DNA of 9,495 nucleotides from CAZKZZ01 sp964557375 (lineage in GTDB: Bacteria; Spirochaetota; Spirochaetia; SPDA01; CAZJBZ01), in assembly GCA_964557375.1 (NCBI GenBank), contig CAZKZZ010000149.1, positions 1 through 9,495 of the forward strand, in the 5' to 3' direction. The notes beneath the pieces are model-generated. The model saw only the letters and a program-made list of their open reading frames with translations. It was not told the origin of the DNA and did not search any database. A program made the translations under genes and the position numbers. Shown here piece after piece: positions 5,991 to 9,495 of the stretch. The stretch's first letter is position 1. Each line of letters opens with the position of its first letter.

Positions 5991-7580
5991 CTATTTTTCG
6001 TACCACCAATCGTGGAAATAGTAGTAGAAACTCATTACCGGTCTCGGGACAAAACCTTTTAGATAATCCTGAATTCCGGCCCGGAGAGGCATGACAAACA
6101 CGAAAATATCCGGACAGAGGTCTGTTACTTTCTCTTGGATTTCATACAGGACTTCCTGTCGTTCGTCCTTGTCGAGGATCTTCCTTTGTGCATCTATAAG
6201 CCTGTCGATTTCATCATTCATCAGCCATTCGGTGGACATCCAGGTCCCGGTTGCCTTGGAATGGTACATGGCGTAGAGATAGCTGTCGGGGTCGGGATAG
6301 TTTGCAGATATGGAAGCAACGAAGATATGTGGTGAAGTTTCAGCAGTAGTTGCCAGATCGGTCATCCGTCCCCAGGTTTCCTGGTTTATTACCAGATCCA
6401 CACCTATCTTGGCCAGGTTCTCCTGCAGCCGCAGCGCCATTTTTCTCCTGTTTTCCAGACCTGATACGGTCACCAGCTCGATGGGAGGAATGTCCGGGTA
6501 ATATTTGGACTTTTCCATCTCTTCACGGGCTTTATCCAGGTCCATGGTGTACTGCATAACATTCGGATTGTGGCCGGGAATGATTTCGGGGATAGGTCCC
6601 TTGGCCGGGGTCGATCCCGGTTCGAGCACTTCGGTAACATTCTTATAGTCGAAAGCATAGGCGAGCATCCTGCGGATATGTATGTCATCCGTCGGTGCTT
6701 TCTGACAGTTGAGTTTGAACTCGAGCTGTTCAGGGGAGACAAACGAAATAACACTGGCGTTGGGATACGAATCCATCTCCGCATAATCACTTGCAGTCCT
6801 CCAGTGCTCGACCACCGTCAGCTCTCCTTTTCGGAGCATGGTACGTACTGTCGAGCTTTCGGTGATAAGAAGAGCATGTACTTCGTCAATGGACTGATCT
6901 CCTTTCGGCCACCCTTCATGATACCCGGCGAACCGCTCGAAAACGATCTCGCGCCCACGGTCCCACGATTTGAGCATGTATGGACCGGAGCCGGCATCCT
7001 CGGTAGTTGTAGTACTCAGCCAGTCTGCACCCCAATCACCATCCTGCTCCTTTTCCATGACCAGGTCTTTGTTGCAGACGAAAAGCCACGCCAACGTGGA
7101 GACAAAAGGAGCAAAGGGCTGGGTGAGAGTCATAGTCACGGAATAGTCGTTATTCTTACGTACATCTTTGATCATATCCGCCCACAGCCAGGAATATCCT
7201 TCCTGAAGGGCCATGGAGCGTTCCACCGAATAGACGACATCATCAGCCATGACCTCGGACCCGTCATGGAATTTGATCCCTTGTTTCAGCTCGAACGTAT
7301 AGGTGAGCCCATCTTCGCTTGCTGTCCAGGATTCGGCCAGTTTCGGGTGCATCACTCCATCGCCGTCGGGGAAAACCAGGGCATCGTACATGTTCACCAT
7401 CGCCATTGCTTCCGTGTAGTCCGTACCCCGGTGCGGATCAACTGTACCGAACTCCTGGTTGCCGCTGATCGTGAGTACGTTTCTCTCTCCTTCAGTTGCA
7501 ACTTCCTGCTCGCCGCCTGCAAAGCAGACAGCTGCAGAGAGAACAACTAGGAGAACAACCAATAATGATTTCTTTCTCAT
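5991..7580 (-). CDS. ABC transporter substrate-binding protein, family 5 (OppA/DppA-like)
   Basis: This is a 529-residue exported binding protein that captures the substrate outside the inner membrane and delivers it to the OppB/OppC pore. The N-terminus is a signal peptide: MRKKS, then a hydrophobic core to about residue 18, with likely cleavage after CFA (residue 21) before GGEQE. C19 precedes that site, but the preceding residues (SAAV) are a poor lipobox, so lipoprotein status is uncertain. The family-5 signature is clear at about 81-119: LAESWTASEDGLTYTFELKQG, then IKFHDGSEVMADDVVYSVE. GSGPYML follows at 197-203, and the C-terminal half ends with DIFVFVMPLRAGIQDYLKGF. AGGAGG stands 6 bases before the ATG. 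The gene begins 23 bases after the IclR stop, so both probably share a transcript. The family binds peptides, nickel, opines, sugars and other solutes. The downstream enzymes favour a small cyclic amide or amino-acid derivative, by inference. Confidence 0.94.
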   Translation of the reverse strand: MRKKSLLVVLLVVLSAAVCFAGGEQEVATEGERNVLTISGNQEFGTVDPHRGTDYTEAMAMVNMYDALVFPDGDGVMHPKLAESWTASEDGLTYTFELKQGIKFHDGSEVMADDVVYSVERSMALQEGYSWLWADMIKDVRKNNDYSVTMTLTQPFAPFVSTLAWLFVCNKDLVMEKEQDGDWGADWLSTTTTEDAGSGPYMLKSWDRGREIVFERFAGYHEGWPKGDQSIDEVHALLITESSTVRTMLRKGELTVVEHWRTASDYAEMDSYPNASVISFVSPEQLEFKLNCQKAPTDDIHIRRMLAYAFDYKNVTEVLEPGSTPAKGPIPEIIPGHNPNVMQYTMDLDKAREEMEKSKYYPDIPPIELVTVSGLENRRKMALRLQENLAKIGVDLVINQETWGRMTDLATTAETSPHIFVASISANYPDPDSYLYAMYHSKATGTWMSTEWLMNDEIDRLIDAQRKILDKDERQEVLYEIQEKVTDLCPDIFVFVMPLRAGIQDYLKGFVPRPVMSFYYYFHDWWYEK

Positions 7581-7603
7581 ATAAAACCTCCTGAAAAGAA
7601 ATA

Positions 7604-8404
7604 CTAATTTACAGCCTGTTCGTTGACGATATAATCGTCTTCGAACAAATGCCGATTTCCTAATTTGTGAGAAATATCCAATGCGGCCTGATGTAAATCT
7701 GTATAAAGCTCGGTTGTCTCTTCTTGGGAAATGCTTGCCGGAATAAGAACACTTATTGCGCCGATGACATGATTTGTATAATCGAATATCGGAACACCCA
7801 TTGCGTGCAGTCCTTTTCTATGCTCTTCATTATCTATTGAGTACCCGCGCTTTTTTGTTCTCTCCAGTTCTTTCTTCAGCTCTTCTCTATTGGAAATTGT
7901 CTTTTCTGTATATGGGATAAACTCCGTTTTATCCAAATAATCTTTCAGCTCTTTTTGGGGCAGATATGCTAATATAGCTTTCCCGAGTGCGGTCGGATAC
8001 AATTCGAAACTCATTCCCACTCTGGTTATTGAAGGGATGGAACTGCTGGTGCCCACTTTACTTACACACACCCCTAAATCACCCTCACGTATGGCAAGAT
8101 GAACACTGGAGTTGATTTTCTCGCTGAGTTTAGAGAGAAGAGGATAGGTGATCTCGGTAAGATCATTATTTCCCATAACGATGCTGGCCAGATCAACAAC
8201 ACGATAAGTTGCCCTGAACCTTCCAGTCATTTCGTCTTTAAAAATGAACCCCTCTTCCTGCATGTTTTTCAGATAGTTATAAATGGCAGGAGATGACGTG
8301 TTGAAAGCTTTTGCCAATTCTGCAATTTTCACCCCATTTTTTTGATGGCAGATATAGGAGAGGACCCGCAGTGTACGCTTCATCGAATTGATTTTTTCAC
8401 TCAT
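7604..8404 (-). CDS. IclR-family transcriptional regulator
   Basis: This is a 266-residue cytosolic DNA-binding regulator of normal IclR length. The N-terminal winged helix-turn-helix spans about 8-68, with VKIAELAKAFNTSSPAIYN and LKNMQEEGFI forming the recognition region. The effector-binding domain follows (about 80-250), including the family-typical LYPTALGKAILAYLP (135-149), KKRGYSIDNEE (184-194) and GVPIFDYTNHVIGAISV (203-219). IclR proteins bind small metabolites through this domain and control neighbouring catabolic or uptake genes. I chose the ATG at 8404; an upstream in-frame TTG at 8416 would add four residues but has no ribosome site. The ribosome site for the ATG is weak (TTGAG). 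The gene is first in the transporter operon and lies directly downstream of a promoter overlapped by a long palindrome, which suggests that it regulates itself and the operon. The effector is probably the transported compound or a product, by inference. Confidence 0.93.
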   Translation of the reverse strand: MSEKINSMKRTLRVLSYICHQKNGVKIAELAKAFNTSSPAIYNYLKNMQEEGFIFKDEMTGRFRATYRVVDLASIVMGNNDLTEITYPLLSKLSEKINSSVHLAIREGDLGVCVSKVGTSSSIPSITRVGMSFELYPTALGKAILAYLPQKELKDYLDKTEFIPYTEKTISNREELKKELERTKKRGYSIDNEEHRKGLHAMGVPIFDYTNHVIGAISVLIPASISQEETTELYTDLHQAALDISHKLGNRHLFEDDYIVNEQAVN

Positions 8405-8418
8405 TTGCTGACTCAATT

Positions 8419-8462
8419 AATCATTAACTATTATTTAATATATTAATTATTATTTAATGATT
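8419..8462. promoter_or_regulatory. 44-bp imperfect palindrome, candidate IclR operator
   Basis: AATCATTAA (8419-8427) and TTAATGATT (8454-8462) are perfect inverted arms. The dyad continues inward to a perfect 12-base core, TTAATATATTAA (8435-8446), giving 19 of 22 pairs matched around the centre 8440/8441. ATTATTTAAT also recurs as a direct repeat at 8430-8439 and 8449-8458. The dyad overlaps the predicted transcription start and leader of the iclR-type gene, which suits a repressor operator. AT-richness makes some symmetry likely by chance, but a 44-base span with 9-base outer arms is more than background would readily give. Confidence 0.6.
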
Positions 8463-8465
8463 GTT

Positions 8466-8494
8466 ATTGTAAACTACGAATTCGGATCTGTCAA
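8466..8494 (-). promoter_or_regulatory. Sigma-70 type promoter of the iclR-transporter operon
   Basis: On the minus strand TTGACA (8494-8489) is a perfect -35 box. A 17-base spacer leads to TACAAT (8471-8466), five of six matches to the -10 consensus. A nine-A tract (8504-8496) lies just upstream and could act as an UP element. The start of transcription would fall near 8460-8458, giving a leader of about 55 bases before the ATG at 8404. The palindrome at 8419-8462 covers that start. Confidence 0.75.
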
Positions 8495-8574
8495 ATTTTT
8501 TTTTGAGTTTTTAAGAATTAAGTAAAATCTTGGAGGAAATATCTCGGAAATACTTACGGTATTGTATTAATAAT

Positions 8575-8877
8575 TCAGTATCTTTTTAATTCTTTTGTAA
8601 AGTCCAATACCAGTTCATCCAGCAGTTCCAGAAAAGCACTTTCATTTTCCATAACTACCAGTTTATTCTCTTCTATCTTTTCTTTCTCTGCTATCAAAAA
8701 AGCGTCATTTATTCCCTGATTACTGATAATGGATATAATCCTTTCTATACTCTCGAGCAGTCGCAGCGGGCCGTAAATGGTCGGTTCGTCTACACAACCC
8801 CGTGCACTGCTGGTCATAAAACAAAACAGCTCAATCCATGTTCTTGTAAGCCTCTCCTGCGGTGTATTTTCCCTCAT
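8575..8877 (-). CDS. Small helical protein, DUF6092-like
   Basis: From the ATG at 8877 this is a 100-residue soluble protein without signal peptide or membrane segment. The most distinctive block is FMTSSARGCVDEPTIYGPLRLLESIERI (about 20-47, here with its Ser-Ala-Arg-Gly and Tyr-Gly-Pro cores). The rest is charged and helical, ending in ELVLDFTKELKRY. I recognise it only tentatively as DUF6092-like, a family of unknown function. The frame also has an ATG at 8901, overlapping the nitroreductase by 16 bases, but no ribosome site precedes it. By contrast AAAGGAG, overlapping the nitroreductase stop, lies about 11 bases before the ATG at 8877. The tight junction indicates co-transcription with the nitroreductase, perhaps as a functional pair. 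No function can be assigned. Confidence 0.75.
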   Translation of the reverse strand: MRENTPQERLTRTWIELFCFMTSSARGCVDEPTIYGPLRLLESIERIISIISNQGINDAFLIAEKEKIEENKLVVMENESAFLELLDELVLDFTKELKRY

Positions 8878-8885
8878 ATCGTATA

Positions 8886-9404
8886 CTACTCCTTTATCCA
8901 TGAAATTATCGCTTCATCAACCGGGCGTTTCTCCGGAGTCTTAGCAGGCTTTTTAGGATACCCAAGCGATATGATATAATCTGCCGTCATATTCCCCTCG
9001 AGCTCGAGCAGTTCTGCAACTGCCTTCGGGTTGAATGACATTATGCAGCAGGTCCCAATTCCGAGATCTGTTGCCTGCAGGCAGATGTTTTGCGCGGCAT
9101 GCACAATATCCATAATGCAAAAAAGGTCTCTACTTCCGGTACCTCCAACTCTCAAAGCTTTTTCTCTGTCGGCACAGAGAACTATTAACGCCGCCGGATC
9201 ACCGACCATACCCGGTGAAACTGCCTTTATCATTTCAACCATGTTTTTCTGCTGGACGATCACCACACCCCAAGGGTACCTGTTCCCGGCACTCGGCGCC
9301 CAAACGGCTGCCTCGATAAGTAATTTCAGGTCATCTTTCGGAATCGGTTTTTCTGTATACTGCCTGATACTTCTTCTGCTCTTTATCAATTCGAGTGCAT
9401 TCAT
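8886..9404 (-). CDS. Nitroreductase-family FMN oxidoreductase
   Basis: This is a 172-residue cytosolic flavoprotein, matching the short nitroreductase type. The N-terminal FMN phosphate-binding pattern SRRSIRQY (9-16, with R10, R11, S12 and R14) is clear. WAPSAGNRYPW (35-45) is the usual second flavin/substrate region. AAQNICLQATDLGIGTC (103-119) forms the central dimer helix, and IISLGYPKKPAKTPEKRPVDE (144-164) is the typical C-terminal motif. Such enzymes are dimeric, use NAD(P)H, and reduce nitro compounds, quinones, enones or flavins; the natural substrate here is unknown. GGAGG lies 10 bases before the ATG, slightly far. It starts a two-gene unit with the downstream small protein. Between this unit and the iclR-type gene lie 170 bases and a new promoter, so a link with the transporter operon is possible but not shown. 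Confidence 0.93.
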   Translation of the reverse strand: MNALELIKSRRSIRQYTEKPIPKDDLKLLIEAAVWAPSAGNRYPWGVVIVQQKNMVEMIKAVSPGMVGDPAALIVLCADREKALRVGGTGSRDLFCIMDIVHAAQNICLQATDLGIGTCCIMSFNPKAVAELLELEGNMTADYIISLGYPKKPAKTPEKRPVDEAIISWIKE

Positions 9405-9426
9405 GATCTTGTAACCTCCGTTGGAT

Positions 9427-9456
9427 ATTCTAACCGAACTACTTGATACACCGCAA
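9427..9456 (-). promoter_or_regulatory. Possible promoter of the nitroreductase unit
   Basis: On the minus strand TTGCGG (9456-9451), an 18-base spacer and TAGAAT (9432-9427) form a weak sigma-70-like pair, placed 22 bases or more before the ATG at 9404. The -35 box matches at three of six positions and the -10 at five of six. An imperfect hairpin (CCGC/GCGG and TGCT/AGCA arms, 9451-9475) overlaps the -35 element. Support is positional and motif-based only. Confidence 0.3.
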
Positions 9457-9495
9457 TGCTGAGAAAAGCAGGCGGTCTATACGTAATACCCGCTC

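Noticed and set aside
6570..7550. A 326-codon open frame on the plus strand opposite the binding-protein gene
   Set aside because: It is antisense to a clear family-5 binding protein with signal peptide and motifs. The plus-strand translation shows no recognisable domain, and long antisense frames are expected from the codon use of the true gene.
8491..8504. T-run on the plus strand as a possible intrinsic terminator
   Set aside because: No GC-rich hairpin precedes it and no plus-strand gene reads into it. On the minus strand it is an A-tract just upstream of the -35 box, better read as an UP element.
8500..8574. Terminator after the small DUF6092-like gene
   Set aside because: I found only weak pairing (about five bases, AAGTA/TACTT) and no following U-run on the minus strand, so no intrinsic terminator can be claimed.
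1..9495. Mobile element, CRISPR array, tRNA or rRNA
   Set aside because: There is no transposase-like frame, no spaced direct repeat array and no RNA gene signature; genes fill nearly the whole window in one orientation.

Overview
The window looks like a bacterial chromosome segment in which every convincing gene lies on the minus strand, so transcription runs from right to left. The best clue to the host is the binding-protein leader, which ends in a '...CFAGGEQE' cleavage region. That style of export signal is common in Spirochaetaceae-type spirochaetes. The assignment to Spirochaetota is an inference from this one leader plus general familiarity, not a proven placement.

Right end (about 9404 to 8575): a small nitroreductase-family flavoprotein is followed almost directly by a helical protein of about 100 residues that resembles the DUF6092 family. 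They look like a two-gene unit. Next comes an AT-rich intergenic stretch of about 160 bases. It holds a near-consensus sigma-70 promoter (TTGACA, 17 bases, TACAAT, minus strand) and a 44-base imperfect palindrome placed where transcription should start.

Main operon (8404 to beyond position 1): the promoter leads into an IclR-family regulator. After it come a family-5 extracellular binding protein, two OppB/OppC-type permeases, two OppD/OppF-type ATPases, a DUF917 / S-methyl-thiohydantoin-desulfurase-like protein, and a hydantoin/Asp/Glu racemase-family protein that runs off the left edge. Most junctions overlap or are shorter than 100 bases. The three permease/ATPase junctions overlap by 4 to 11 bases. 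The three wider gaps are 93 bases (binding protein to permease, with a strong 12-bp hairpin), 61 bases (ATPase to DUF917 gene) and 51 bases (DUF917 gene to racemase, with a weaker hairpin).

Reading of the system: the transporter parts alone would suggest peptide uptake. The two downstream enzymes belong to families that recur in hydantoin-type cyclic amide metabolism. I therefore infer an IclR-controlled uptake and catabolism operon for a small cyclic amide, ureido or amino-acid-derived compound, probably completed by a hydrolase beyond the left edge. No hydantoinase, carbamoylase or oxoprolinase gene is visible in the window. I saw no mobile elements, tRNA, rRNA, CRISPR array or intrinsic terminator. 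No gene-free stretch exceeds 300 bases.
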